A stretch of DNA of 64,000 nt from Symbiodinium natans (Eukaryota; Sar; Dinophyceae; Suessiales; Symbiodiniaceae). Shown here piece by piece: positions 20,209-28,944 of the stretch (positions are counted from its first letter, which is position 1; each line of letters begins with the position of its first letter). A model generated the notes under the pieces. That model had not been told where the DNA came from and did not search any database. It worked only from the letters and a program-made list of their open reading frames with translations. The DNA lies in assembly GCA_905221605.1 (NCBI GenBank), contig CAJNDS010001336.1, forward strand, positions 1 through 64,000. The letters are read 5' to 3'. A program made the translations under genes and the position numbers.

Positions 20209-21366
20209 GCACGCTGAACCTGCAAAGCCATGCCAAACCGGCCTTTCCAGGAGGCATCAGCTCGCGCAGTAAGCGAGACCACACCGACATCAGTGCGTTT
20301 ACTGACACGATGGACAATGGACACCCTTGCGGTGTGCCATTGCTGCACGAAACAGGCTGGCTGACAGCTGCACCCATCCGAAACCAGCGCTTTGAACGCA
20401 CAGCGAAGTCACGCTTCGGAAGGACAATTTCATCAGGGCACCCAAAAGAAGACAAAAGGTTATACTCAATATTCCAAGGGAGGCGATCAAAAAATTTCGA
20501 CAAATCCAAAAGCAGGACTGCTATTGGCGAGCCCCCAGCCATGGCATACTCAAGCTCGGTGGCAACCCGAAGGTACAGGTCAGACACACGTTTGTCTGCA
20601 ACCCCACCGAAGATTTCAGGAGGGGCCCATTGTTTTGCCAATGCCGGAGATGCTTTGCATGCAAGGAGGCCCAGCTGCGGTAGATTAACGAAGCTATGGA
20701 AATTGGACGCAGATCGTCTGGCCCAAGCCCGTGCGGTTTCGGTATGAGCGTTACCAAAATGTGAAGCAGATTTTTTTTAGGCCAATATCCAACGCTTTCG
20801 ATCACTGCGAGCAACTGCGCAAGATGAGCCCAAGCAACATGAGGCCAGCATTTTAGCAACTCACGTGTCCAGCAATCAAGGCCAGCAGCTGTGCGACCAC
20901 CGCCACAAGCGATGCGACGCAGTTCATGAGGATCTATGGCAGGGAGGTCCACCGCTACCCACTGGAAGAACTGCTGGTATTTGTCACGAAAAACATCCCA
21001 TGAGGGTTCACTGTCAGCATGACAGTTGTAGACGCCAGACCATTTGTCAGTAACCTTTTTTAGTAAAACTTGCGGGTCAGCACATAACCCGCAAGGCTGA
21101 TCCAAAATCTCGGGCACACTGACAACAGCTGCGCGCAGCCGCAACCATTGAAAAACCTCCCTTTTGTTGCCGGACCAACTGGCTTGCAACCGGGACTTCC
21201 AAGCATTGATCCGCATACGTTCGAGAAGTTGTTGCTCACAATTGATTTCGTTACGAACACGGGAAGCAAGATCATCAAGGTCGAAGGTGGGAAACACTCC
21301 AAGCGAACGAACGCCGCGTTGAACTTCACGGAGGAGAGGCTCGCGTACGAAACCAAGTTTGCACCT
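20189..21366 (-). pseudogene. Reverse transcriptase of element D
   Basis: Pre-RT linker (NAWKSRLQASWSGNKREVFQ) and fingers with CGGGRTAAGLDCWTRELLKC and LRPISIASLIYRSWASL, in the main frame to about 20640. After a frameshift come motif A (AVLLLDLSKFFDRLPW) and motif B (NGTPQGCPLSIVSVNALM). Motif C (YADD) is absent: the frame breaks at about 20210, where the main frame resumes beyond the palm, so the centre of the enzyme is deleted. The copy cannot make active RT. Confidence 0.75.
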
Positions 21367-23145
21367 CTACAGTAAGGCCTCCTGGATGCGCCTCTGCAGC
21401 TTGAAAGGACGCAAAACTTTAACCGAGCAGCACCCTTGCGAACATTGCAGCGGAAAAGCAAGCCGCTTCCTCAAGCGAGGCTCACTCCCATAAGACAGGG
21501 CGTCAGATTCTGGTGGCAGCGCTCGGTCATGCAGCGCAAGACAGCATGTGCGACACAGGAGCCCCCAAGCTTGGTCAACATGAGACAGCTCCAAACACTG
21601 TTGCCACTCAGAGAGCATAGAAGTGAACAGGCCCTCAGCATGCTCAGCTTGCACAGTGTCAAGTTTTGCTAGGGGTAGAGGATTAGGGCGCCTAAGGACA
21701 AAAACGGAAGCAGAAAATGCGGGCAAGGACACGCAGACTTTCAAAGCCTTATGGTTTGGGATGTCAAGCTCAACAACCTCAAAGTGAGTAACGGTAGCTC
21801 GCGCACTCTTGTTGCAGAAAATGGCATCAATGCGAGATGCAGCAGGCTTGCCATGACGGATGGCCTCGAATGTGCACGTGGAACCGGATTCAGCACCTAA
21901 AGCGTGCCAACGCCCCGACGCACAGGCGGCAAGGCAGGCGGGGCTTAGGGAGGGGTCAATATTAAAGTCACCGCACAAGAAGCAAGGGACGTCCCCAAAA
22001 GTGGAAAGCCACTCAAAAATGGCGCCTAGGGACTGTTCGTTCAGGGCAAAGTTTTCAAAACACTTTTGGGGGTGCGAACCAGGGATACCATAAACCGAAA
22101 TGACAAGGACGGACCTATGACCGTTAGCGAGGGGCAGCCATGCAGCAACAATGCGGCCAGCCCTGTCCCATTCTTGAAGTGACTTTGGAACGTCAACTGC
22201 TAAAAGTGGGGAAGGGGCTTGAATGGCAACGCCTCCTTGCTGTGACACAGCGTGGCCACACACAAGACGCTTACCTTCAAAGCGTGCCTGCTTAGCGGCT
22301 CGGGCTTTGGCAGCCTCATTAAGCCTTGTTTCCTGGAAGCACAGCACATGGTGCCCAAGCGTGGAGAACACCTGATGCCGCGTATTCCACGACGTGATGT
22401 TGGCGGAGGTGATGGTAAGACCATGAACTTCATGAACACCACGTTGCACTATAGCACTTGTGCCATTTTGGGTGCTACTGATAGCATCTAGCTCGACAAC
22501 TTCTCTACAGGAAACACGCCCACCACTGGGAGGGTGCAGCGTGTTGGCATTTTGAAGTTGAGCCGGCAAGGCAAACAAGGGCGACGGCGCAAAGCCAGCG
22601 CTTGCAGGACAAGCAGGCAGGCGAGGAATTTCAGCATCATAGTGGTTATACCCATTGTAGCCGATGTGGACACAAGGGCCAACATCGCCAAAGTACATTG
22701 GTTGAAATTCAGGAGAGTGAACACAGATGACAAGGCCTAAGGTATGAGCGAGGGCACGAACGCATAGCTCATCACCATACGTTGCTTCGCGGGCCATGCC
22801 CTTGCAAAAGTTAGAAAGATCAAGATCATCAGCAAAGCGGTCACGGAACAGAGACACTTGCTGAATGGTTTGCACACAATCATGCCGCAAGCCAGCAGCA
22901 GTGCAGCGAGTAGGAAGGATGAAATTGGCCGCGCGAGCGACGGCCTCAAAAAGGCAATTGCCATCTCCGGGCACAAGGGACAGCTTGAAATTTTCGGGCA
23001 CACGCTGTTTGAGAGCGACACGCGCAGTGCGCCACTTAGAAACAGCAGCATCATTTTGACGAAGAGACTGACGGACAGCCTCTGCAAAGTCATTGGCCTC
23101 GTTGGAGGCACTGCGCGGGCCACCGCCGCCCGAAAGATCACTCCT
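21367..23145 (-). CDS. OTU cysteine protease fused to LINE endonuclease
   Basis: Open from just after the ORF1 stop, with no clear ATG. The OTU domain spans about 22600-23010: the catalytic box PGDGNCLFEAVARA (Asp and Cys), YGDELCVRALAHTLGLVICV, and the His box YNGYNHYDAE. OTU proteases cleave ubiquitin chains or ubiquitin-like tags after RLRGG. An EEP endonuclease follows (about 21690-22430): ANITSWN, CFQETRLN, CGDFNIDP, SRIDAIF and PNHKALKV, giving the catalytic Asn, Glu, Asp/Asn, Asp and His; this enzyme nicks target DNA to start reverse transcription. The ORF ends with TAG and the RT continues in frame. Both active sites look intact. Confidence 0.75.
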   Translation of the reverse strand, partial: RSDLSGGGGPRSASNEANDFAEAVRQSLRQNDAAVSKWRTARVALKQRVPENFKLSLVPGDGNCLFEAVARAANFILPTRCTAAGLRHDCVQTIQQVSLFRDRFADDLDLSNFCKGMAREATYGDELCVRALAHTLGLVICVHSPEFQPMYFGDVGPCVHIGYNGYNHYDAEIPRLPACPASAGFAPSPLFALPAQLQNANTLHPPSGGRVSCREVVELDAISSTQNGTSAIVQRGVHEVHGLTITSANITSWNTRHQVFSTLGHHVLCFQETRLNEAAKARAAKQARFEGKRLVCGHAVSQQGGVAIQAPSPLLAVDVPKSLQEWDRAGRIVAAWLPLANGHRSVLVISVYGIPGSHPQKCFENFALNEQSLGAIFEWLSTFGDVPCFLCGDFNIDPSLSPACLAACASGRWHALGAESGSTCTFEAIRHGKPAASRIDAIFCNKSARATVTHFEVVELDIPNHKALKVCVSLPAFSASVFVLRRPNPLPLAKLDTVQAEHAEGLFTSMLSEWQQCLELSHVDQAWGLLCRTCCLALHDRALPPESDALSYGSEPRLRKRLAFPLQCSQGCCSVKVLRPFKLQRRIQEALL

Positions 23146-24573
23146 TCACGCAGTGGTAGTGACAGGCTGCAGAGAGTTGAGCTTGGCTAACACTTGGGCA
23201 AAGCCAGCATCCATTTTGCCTTCAAGACTCTTCGTGCGAGCCTCTTGATCCACAAAACGCTGCTGCGTGCTAGCTTCAAGGTCAGCAAGCCGTTGCTCCA
23301 GCGCAGATATGCGATGGCTGTCAGACGAGCATGCAGAGGTCGGAGCAGCAGGATGCGACTCACGAGGAGGTTGAGGCCTGACCTTGGACTTGGGAACAAC
23401 GGTGCGCTTTGGGACGCTTTTCTCAGACAAGGGTGAAGGTCGAAGCAGCACGGGACCAGTGGAAAGCTCAAAGGTGTCTTTGTTCGGCTCTTGATCAATA
23501 GCAACAGGAAAGACAAGATGCCCTCCTCTGCGCAAGGGACCACCAACTAACGCCGCAAGCTGAAGCTTATCAAGGAGCAGCTTAGCAACCTCAGCGCGAC
23601 TTGTCCCATCAGGAAGACCATACACAAAGTAGCGTATTCGCCCCACCAGATGCCGGTTGGAATCGTTGAAGCGCGAATCATTCGGCTTGAGGATCTTACG
23701 TGCTTCGGCAACCTCCACGATGGGAACCCTGACCCCAAACCCCGTGCGGTTCTGCTGTAGCCCAAAGTGTTTAGCAATGCGCAACAGCACTGCTCGTGCA
23801 TCAGGCAGGGACTTGGGCCCCAGCCACTCAACGCAAAAGACACTGTCAAGGAACTCTTTGTGTGCTTCATCTCTCCAAACGGCTTGGAAAGTTAAGGAGT
23901 GCCCAACGGCAGACTTGGCCAAGAACTCCAGCGCTGCATCTTGGGGCACGCGGACAATCACGCGATGAGCCGAGTCAGAAAGCTTTTTGAAAGCATACAT
24001 TTCAAGCCGACTGTGATGCTCAGGAGCCAAGCAAGACACGACGAGACGACGAAATTCCGCACGCGCGTTAGCTGCGAAATTTGACCAGTTGCGCGCGTCA
24101 GCATCGAAATTAGCCTTGGCAGCAAGCACCGCAATCTCAACAGAAGGTTGCGGGGCGAACTCAGGAGAGCCAACAACCTTGAGTGCACCAATGGAAAAGA
24201 TGGAAACATCTTTCAACTCCTTCCGCTTCAACTGGGGGTCACTGACAACAACGGTGCCTTTGACACGCTTGGCCTTGAGCGCAAGATCATCAAAACCCTT
24301 ATCACCGTGACCTGGTACAACAAGAGCAAGGTTCTTAGTGCTGGTGACTTGCAACAAGCTGTTGAGTTGTTCTCGGCGAACAAGTGCAAAACCATGTGCA
24401 CCAACGCGCACGTCAGTGATGGCCAAACTTGTCAAAGCTGGCTCAAACTGCCCACCATCAACCTGTAGCTCCTCCCACCGCACCCTTGAAGGACGTTGGA
24501 TCTGAACAGCTGGTACGGGATTTCGCCGGCTGGGCTCAGCCGAAGCACGGTGTACATTGTCAGGATCAAACAT
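23146..24573 (-). CDS. ORF1-like protein of element D
   Basis: 475 codons beginning MFDPDN, in the same frame as the ubiquitin-like ORF and separated from it by one TGA. Residues 40-330 have alternating strands and helices typical of RNA-binding ORF1 proteins (GRIRYFVYGLPDGTSRAEVA near residue 310), followed by a basic Pro/Lys linker (SEKSVPKRTVVPKSKVRP). The C-terminus (about 425-470) is a coiled coil, ISALEQRLADLEASTQQRF, likely for multimer formation. It ends TGA; the next ORF goes on in the same frame. No known family matched by eye. Confidence 0.55.
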   Translation of the reverse strand: MFDPDNVHRASAEPSRRNPVPAVQIQRPSRVRWEELQVDGGQFEPALTSLAITDVRVGAHGFALVRREQLNSLLQVTSTKNLALVVPGHGDKGFDDLALKAKRVKGTVVVSDPQLKRKELKDVSIFSIGALKVVGSPEFAPQPSVEIAVLAAKANFDADARNWSNFAANARAEFRRLVVSCLAPEHHSRLEMYAFKKLSDSAHRVIVRVPQDAALEFLAKSAVGHSLTFQAVWRDEAHKEFLDSVFCVEWLGPKSLPDARAVLLRIAKHFGLQQNRTGFGVRVPIVEVAEARKILKPNDSRFNDSNRHLVGRIRYFVYGLPDGTSRAEVAKLLLDKLQLAALVGGPLRRGGHLVFPVAIDQEPNKDTFELSTGPVLLRPSPLSEKSVPKRTVVPKSKVRPQPPRESHPAAPTSACSSDSHRISALEQRLADLEASTQQRFVDQEARTKSLEGKMDAGFAQVLAKLNSLQPVTTTA

Positions 24574-24579
24574 CAGGTA

Positions 24580-25524
24580 TCATTTCAACATCAGAAGGAG
24601 GTGAACTGGGCTGAAAGTTAGCCCACGGATCAAAGCAGGTGCTGCAGCGTGAGCCCGCACAGCTGGTGCAGAAGGAGATGGGCGCATGACACGCCGAGAA
24701 CCACTGTCACTGCGAGTGCGATTTGCTTTAGGTTTGGTACCACCACGTAATCGAGCACGCTGCTCAAGAGTGATACCATCAACAATGCCGACCTGATGAC
24801 ACAGAGCAGTTGGAGAGACGGGGGAACCACATCGGGTGAGGTAAAGCAAATGCGACGGTATGCCAGTGGCGCAAGCAACGGCATTGCACAAGTCTTGAAC
24901 TGAGCCGGAAGCAGCAAATGAGCAAACGTGCGTTGCTCCTGTCAGGGATCTCACAAAACACTGAGCAGCCGAGACCCCGGGATGCTTGCGAGACACAACG
25001 CGCTTAGCGAGGATATGCGTGCAAGGCGTCGGGCGGGCAACTGCCATGTCACGAAGGGAAGCGATATCAACCATGAAGGTTTGGGCGCGAAGGCAGCGGC
25101 ACCGCCAGCGCCTCTGACCAATCCACCTTGCAGGAACAACCTGCCTAACTGGCCGCCTCGTCAAGAAAAGGGACACAGCAAAATCGCGACCAAGAAAGGC
25201 AATGCAAGAAAGTAAGGGCGGTCCCAGAGCAAGCCAAAGCGCAAGCACAAAGAAAGCGCGGCGGAAGCGAGACCTAAGCAAGACCTGAAAGAACTTATAT
25301 GCGTGGTTGCAAGCGTTGCAGAGCTTCCAAACAAATGCAAAGCCTGAAACCAAGTGCGTGGCAAGCATGAAGAAAATCAAACAGGTGGTCATCCATGTCA
25401 ACCAAACACAGACATCTGTTGACGCTGAGTCCTGAGGCCTAAGACACTCAGCCGCGGGCGGAACCACCACGTCGTAGGAGGGTGAAGCCGAATGCATGCA
25501 GTGTAATTTGCCCAATCGCCCCAA
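24580..25524 (-). CDS. Membrane and ubiquitin-like N-terminal ORF of element D
   Basis: 314 codons. Two hydrophobic segments (residues about 39-68 and 90-112) could anchor the product in a membrane. Residues about 189-262 (24739-24960) line up with ubiquitin end to end: CFVRSLTG for the first strand, SVQDL and GIP in the helix region, and the tail ARLRGG at 259-262. Ubiquitin's RLRGG tail is kept exactly and is followed by TKPKANRTRS, so a deubiquitinase-type cut after GG would release the downstream part. Leu8 of the hydrophobic patch is kept; Val70 is not. The ORF stops with TGA two codons before the in-frame ATG of ORF1. The start is uncertain because the frame is open upstream. Function in the element is inferred. 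Confidence 0.6.
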   Translation of the reverse strand: MGRLGKLHCMHSASPSYDVVVPPAAECLRPQDSASTDVCVWLTWMTTCLIFFMLATHLVSGFAFVWKLCNACNHAYKFFQVLLRSRFRRAFFVLALWLALGPPLLSCIAFLGRDFAVSLFLTRRPVRQVVPARWIGQRRWRCRCLRAQTFMVDIASLRDMAVARPTPCTHILAKRVVSRKHPGVSAAQCFVRSLTGATHVCSFAASGSVQDLCNAVACATGIPSHLLYLTRCGSPVSPTALCHQVGIVDGITLEQRARLRGGTKPKANRTRSDSGSRRVMRPSPSAPAVRAHAAAPALIRGLTFSPVHLLLMLK

Positions 25525-25828
25525 GCGCTGCCAGTCAAGCCATCCTGAAAGAACATGCGTGTCAGAAGGTTGTAGTAGGCGGAGATGTCGCCACCTTCAT
25601 CGTACGAGTAGTGCACACCGAAGAGGCGCAGGCGTACTGGCCACCGCCGTTCCAGTGCATCCAGCTGTGGAGTACACTGGTTGCCCCGCTTCAAGCTTCG
25701 AACCCGATACCCAACAAGGTCACCCCCAAGCACAACCAGGAAAAAAAAACCCACCGTACACCATGAGTGCCACGGAGAGAGCAGAGCAGCAACGGGCCAC
25801 TCCGCTTGCGGGCACTATCACCCAGCTT
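25525..25828. other. Junction between elements E and D
   Basis: A minus-strand open frame (25398-25754, including GDISAYYNLLTRMFFQDG) overlaps the start of element D. I do not recognise it. It may be the unrecognised 5' part of D or a remnant of another element. Confidence 0.3.
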
Positions 25829-26640
25829 CTACAACCAGGTGGGAACCCAGGTACTAATCCGCAAAGGGGAGCGGGTCGGCAACCATCCTAAACCTAAAGA
25901 ACCATGCAGCAGGTGAGCCACTGAACCGCCGAGGCTGCAACGCAAGGCGACCGCAAGGCCTTCCTTGGTGAGGCCGCTCTGCAAGAACAACTGCCACTGC
26001 ACGGTGCGCCCTGCTGCTTTCAACATACCGATAGTTACTTCATCAGACCCGGCCGAAGAGTCCTTCAAGGAATGCAAAGCTTCAAGAACTTCCTGGTGCG
26101 TAGGAGGGGGACACCCAAGCAAGTGTCCGTGCGCAGCTGGGGCACTACTTTGTCAATGAGGTCAGTTGACACCGGGTCCTCAATACCCGACGACTTTAAA
26201 GCTTGCTCACGGAGCGCTGCAAGAGAGAAAGTAACACTGCCCTCGTGGGCGGCCTCGCCCGAAGCTACCCCCATTTGCCGTAACAAGTCATGAAAAGTGC
26301 GCATGTCATGACAGTCAACTGCAGCATTAAGCTTAGTAAGGATCTCTCGCAACCACCGTTTGCGACAGTACTTGCGGAAGTCCGCACGCTTGCGTTTGGC
26401 AACACGAAAGGATTCCAGTTCAAGGACCTGGCTTGGTCGATCCTGGGCAAGGCGAACCGCAGTGTAGCAGTCCTGGACAAGCTTATCCAACTGCTGCAGG
26501 ACCTGTTTGTCACGCGCCGTATATGGACTCCACAACCCGTTGTGTCGATGCCTTCCAACGATGTCCTCAGCTGTAACCGCGAGGGCCTCGGACAGGGCCT
26601 CCCTCGACAAGTCAGGAGGAGGCACCGGTGCAAGTGTACC
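25829..26640 (-). pseudogene. LINE element E: pre-RT and RT start
   Basis: The pre-RT helix region (KQVLQQLDKLVQDCYTAVRL, then KYCRKRWLREILTKLNAAVD) resembles elements I and J. The RT start EVLEALHSLKDSSAGSDEVT lies near 26040-26100. The rest of the RT is missing. The upstream side is fused in frame to an F-type ORF1 at about 26640. Confidence 0.6.
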
Positions 26641-27454
26641 CTTTCCTTTTGCGGGGACGAAGTCGTGCACTCGCCTGCGCACCCCTGATGGCAGGTAACG
26701 CGCAGGTCGAAGCCCCAGGTCCTTGTCCTTTCCGAACAGCGGGCGAAGCGCGTTCTGTAACCAAACATCGCGCGTGTTCTGTGCTGTTTCACTGTTTCTG
26801 AAAAGCACAACCACTGGCCAGGGCTTGCCATCTTGAGGGTCCTCGTGCTGCACCGCCTCGACTGCGACACTCGATGGAAGGAGTAAGCGCATCGCAGCCT
26901 CTGCCCCAGGAGGCACAGGACCAAGACCCCGTGTGCAAGCCCCTTGCGCGTACTCGACCTAGGCATTGTACGTTTGTGTTTTCCAAGGAGTAGGGCGTTC
27001 TTGCGGCCTCTGGGCCGGCGGGAGGGCCGAGTTCCTTTGCCCCGTGGTCCATCCTCGCTCAAGGCTAGCTTTAAGCTCACCACTGAGGCCAGAGAGCGAC
27101 CCACATGTCATGCGAGTCCACGCGCCTTATGAGAAATTGTCGCGCACGTTTCAACACATGTACAGGGCGAATCTGATGAGCGACCGGTCGTCAATGAAGG
27201 CACCGGCTCGGAGCTCTGGCACATGCTCGCGCACCGGCGTGCCGATTCATTGCCCAGTTTGTACGCTGTTGAGTTGGCCAGGGCAGCAGTCGCAAGGACC
27301 CGACCCTCGAGGCTGGACAACCTTGCTTCAACCCCTTTTTCCGACTCGCGTTCCACTCCCGTTCCACTTCCCGACGATCTCGGTCGCGGTCCCGGTCGCG
27401 GTCATGCCCACGATCGCGCTGATCACCACGGTCACCACGTTCACGGCGCGCCAT
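26640..27454 (-). pseudogene. LINE element E: F-type ORF1
   Basis: Starts MARRERGDRGDQRDRG with an Arg/Asp dipeptide run, then a helical region (VEARLSSLEGRVLATAALAN) and the conserved core FRNSETAQNTRDVWLQNALR and GLRPARYLPSGVRRRVHDF. Frameshifts near 27350 and 27050. The basic charged N-terminus and helix suit an RNA-binding, multimer-forming ORF1. Near-copies lie at 32658-33300 and 54527-55252. Confidence 0.65.
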
Positions 27455-27726
27455 GCCGCGCACATAGGAAAGCACAGAAGGCACCAAAACAAAACACAAG
27501 CTAGGTAGCGACTTGAACCAACAGGGCGCGGACAGGCTTTTGAATATGACTGCGCATCACACATATGCTCCGAGTGTGTCTAACGCGGCACGTGTACGGC
27601 ACGTGTACACACAGAATAGGGCACACAAACATTACCGGTTGCGAGTTCGATTTTTTTTGGTGTTGCTTGCAAGTTGGCATGCTTGCAGGCTCACCAGGGT
27701 GCGACGGGCTTATACGCTCTGCAGTG
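27455..27726 (-). other. ORF2-to-ORF1 linker of F-type tandem units
   Basis: 272 bp between the ORF2 stop of element F and the ORF1 start of element E. The same linker, over 90% identical by eye, lies at 55253-55540. It has no target-site or host-like DNA. It includes GCACGTGTACGGCACGTGTA, a near-direct repeat, and A8 on the minus strand at about 27650. Confidence 0.7.
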
Positions 27727-28944
27727 CTACTGTATGTGCTCGCGGAGAAGGCGCACGCGGAAGCTATGAAGATGCGTGAACTCCCTTTCAACACCAAGGT
27801 CACGGCGACAATACGAACAAGTGATAGGAAGCATATCATGGTTCAAGGGGTGCGCATTACTCATATGCATGCGGACCGAGTCCCTACCCGGAAAATAAGC
27901 ACCACACTCCGGGCAAACATACGGCGAGGCATCAGGAGCATGTAACCTGAGATGGCTGGTCATTGCGCTTTCCCTTTCAAATGATCGGCAGCAATGTGGA
28001 CAATCCCACCCCGCCTCACGATACGTGCCCGAACGATGAGATAGAATTCGGTGATGACCCTGCCCATGTTGCGTCGTGTACTGTCGCTGGCACCCAGGGA
28101 TAGGGCACGCGTACGTGGCACCAACCCGACTATCATAATGACGTTCCGCCCAATATCTACCGCGCACTCTGTTCACTACAGGCTCGGGCGGCGGTTCGAC
28201 ATCCACAGCTGTCTTCTCAAATGGTTCAGGACGGTGCTGCTTGACCCTAAGCCGGCGCCTAACTGGTCGTATTTGGGGCATCAAATTTGACAAGGCTTCA
28301 AGATATTCGTCGAGGTGGCCACAACTTAGAGTTTTGGCATGCGCAGTCATACCGACAAACCGAAAGAGACACAGATCCATTTCATGGGACATGTGAGTTA
28401 CCCGTGGTTCGACCGACATAACTGCAGAGAAAACATCATCAAAATCATTTTCACCCCAATCTTGCCCATACTGAGATACAGCTTCACTAGCAAAAGCTTC
28501 CAGCAGCGACTGGCCGCCCACCCCTTCAGCTTCAAGCTTAAAGAAACCCTCGGCCGGTGTGTCCTGCGCCGAAATCCATTTTTGGGCAATAACAACGGCA
28601 GCCGAGAAACTCTTGTCAGGATGGGCCGTGCTACGACCCAGAATTTTTCGAATCTCTCGGCTTCGATCAGGAGGGCTTGCTCCAAGAACAGGAAAGGCAG
28701 GTTTGAACCACATGGCAACCTTACGAGTAGCCAACTTCCAGTCCCGCCCCTCCTGCTTTGCAGCAAGCTGCATCCATGCCCCTAGCGCAAAACCCCCTGC
28801 CCTGAGTGCTTCCACCAAAAGTCTGGCGATACCACTTTCCTCGCAGACGTCCTGTCGGACTCTGTGTGCCAATTTCATCCGGAAGGAAAGCACAGATGAT
28901 CCGCTTAGGCAAACGAGTGTTTGGCATTCGGGCAACATGGCCAA
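27727..28944 (-). CDS. LINE element F: ORF2 C-terminus with C2H2 fingers
   Basis: A long open frame of 405 codons. The last 140 residues hold four C2H2-type units: YACPIPGCQRQYTTQHGQGH (ending H-x4-H), WDCPHCCRSFERESAMTSHL, YVCPECGAYFPGRDSVRMHM and ITCSYCRRDLGVEREFTHLH. These should bind DNA or RNA. The first 60 residues are out of phase with the RT. Ends at the ORF2 stop next to the F-type linker. Confidence 0.7.
   Translation of the reverse strand: MAMLPECQTLVCLSGSSVLSFRMKLAHRVRQDVCEESGIARLLVEALRAGGFALGAWMQLAAKQEGRDWKLATRKVAMWFKPAFPVLGASPPDRSREIRKILGRSTAHPDKSFSAAVVIAQKWISAQDTPAEGFFKLEAEGVGGQSLLEAFASEAVSQYGQDWGENDFDDVFSAVMSVEPRVTHMSHEMDLCLFRFVGMTAHAKTLSCGHLDEYLEALSNLMPQIRPVRRRLRVKQHRPEPFEKTAVDVEPPPEPVVNRVRGRYWAERHYDSRVGATYACPIPGCQRQYTTQHGQGHHRILSHRSGTYREAGWDCPHCCRSFERESAMTSHLRLHAPDASPYVCPECGAYFPGRDSVRMHMSNAHPLNHDMLPITCSYCRRDLGVEREFTHLHSFRVRLLREHIQ

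Larger units (their letters stand above)
18325..25524 (-). mobile_element. LINE element D: ubiquitin-like/OTU retrotransposon
   Basis: A 7.2-kb unit, the most complete of its type. From 5' to 3' on the minus strand: membrane plus ubiquitin-like ORF, ORF1, OTU protease with endonuclease, RT, zinc knuckle, RNase H, AP2-like domain and zinc ribbon. All modules except the centre of the RT lie in one frame, with in-frame stops TGA (24580), TGA (23146), TAG (21367) and TAA (19711). This points to one ancestral ORF of about 2400 codons. Target duplications and poly(A) tail not found. Confidence 0.75.

Noticed and set aside
27640-27660. GAGTTCGATTTTTTTT, like a tRNA B box with a Pol III terminator (also at 55441)
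   Set aside because: No A box or cloverleaf could be built around it; it is part of the conserved LINE linker.
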